In this document: positions 42,300 to 42,360 of the stretch, piece after piece
Numbering within the stretch: the stretch's first letter is position 1
How the letters are laid out: every line of letters begins with the position of its first letter
Source of the DNA: Flavobacteriaceae bacterium UBA2540
Lineage (GTDB): Bacteria; Bacteroidota; Bacteroidia; Flavobacteriales; Flavobacteriaceae
Direction of reading: 5' to 3'
DNA: 42,360 nucleotides
NCBI GenBank assembly: GCA_002340765.1
Contig: DDMS01000061.1
Coordinates: 1 to 42,360 of the forward strand
Notes under the pieces: model-generated
The model's input: only the letters and a program-made list of their open reading frames with translations
What the model was told of the DNA's origin: nothing
The model's database searches: none
Position numbers and translations under genes: made by a program

Positions 42300-42359
42300 T
42301 GGTATTTTAGTTCTTCGTCTTCGTTTTCAATAATTAAAAAACCAGCTTTTAATCCCTAA
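42292..42359. repeat. 9-bp inverted repeat at the right edge of the window
   Basis: TTAGGGATT (42292-42300) and AATCCCTAA (42351-42359) are exact reverse complements 50 nt apart, and the first overlaps the right end of the mobile-element remnant. The same GGGAT/ATCCC core forms the outer end of that element, so this may be a second element end continuing past the window. Confidence 0.5.
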
Positions 42360-42360
42360 C

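Noticed and set aside
1..42360. CRISPR array, tRNA or rRNA, prophage or defence island
   Set aside because: No regularly spaced direct repeats, cloverleaf genes, rRNA segments, phage structural genes or defence-type gene pairs were seen on either strand.

Overview
The window is a 42 kb chromosomal segment from a member of the Bacteroidota, most likely family Flavobacteriaceae; the genus cannot be fixed from sequence alone. The support is the low G+C content, the absence of Shine-Dalgarno sequences, promoters of the Bacteroidota type (TAnnTTTG -7 box, sometimes with a TTTG about 20 nt upstream), the gliding genes gldB-gldC, an OmpA protein with thrombospondin type-3 repeats, an atpD-atpC pair detached from the other ATP synthase genes, and a DnaG without zinc ligands. 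Most of the window is housekeeping. I saw no tRNA, rRNA, CRISPR array, prophage or intact insertion sequence.

Layout. 1-1.5 kb: an MntR/DtxR-type regulator translationally coupled to a GufA-type ZIP metal transporter. 1.6-7.5 kb: an AddA/RecB-like helicase-nuclease, kbl, and an OmpA-family protein ending in a strong terminator. 7.6-9.5 kb: atpD and a short atpC. 9.6-9.85 kb: a decayed LuxR-type response-regulator pseudogene. 9.9-11.5 kb: rbfA and a LolE/FtsX-like permease. 11.5-13.8 kb (minus): a dihydrouridine synthase and an M28-PDZ lipoprotein peptidase, divergent from a PD40 lipoprotein. 15-19 kb: an EF-hand protein, lepA, a YugP-like metalloprotease (minus) and a type I asparaginase. 19.3-21.7 kb: an ExbB / membrane protein / ExbD / ExbD energy-transduction operon, followed by an outer-membrane protein. 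22.4-30.2 kb (minus): a 6-TM protein coupled to rpoN, asnS, an RND/MMPL transporter, frr and pyrH. 30.4-36 kb (plus): tig, clpP, clpX, dnaG. 36.3-38.5 kb: nadE (minus) divergent from gldB-gldC. 38.5-42.4 kb (minus): a folK-deoxynucleoside kinase fusion, an ABC exporter and an unlisted 34-aa basic peptide gene, ending in a mobile-element remnant.

Functional links. pyrH-frr and tig-clpP-clpX are classical conserved neighbourhoods (translation and protein quality control). The ExbB/ExbD operon presumably energises outer-membrane transport, consistent with the many secreted lipoproteins and the OmpA protein. gldB-gldC belong to Bacteroidota gliding motility. I found no clear new multigene defence or mobile system. 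The most noteworthy points are the HPPK-kinase fusion, the zinc-less primase, the epsilon subunit lacking its C-terminal domain, the perfect inverted repeat on the rbfA promoter, the response-regulator pseudogene, the small basic peptide gene, the MITE-like element at the right edge, and a family of phrase-like low-complexity tracts in the spacers.
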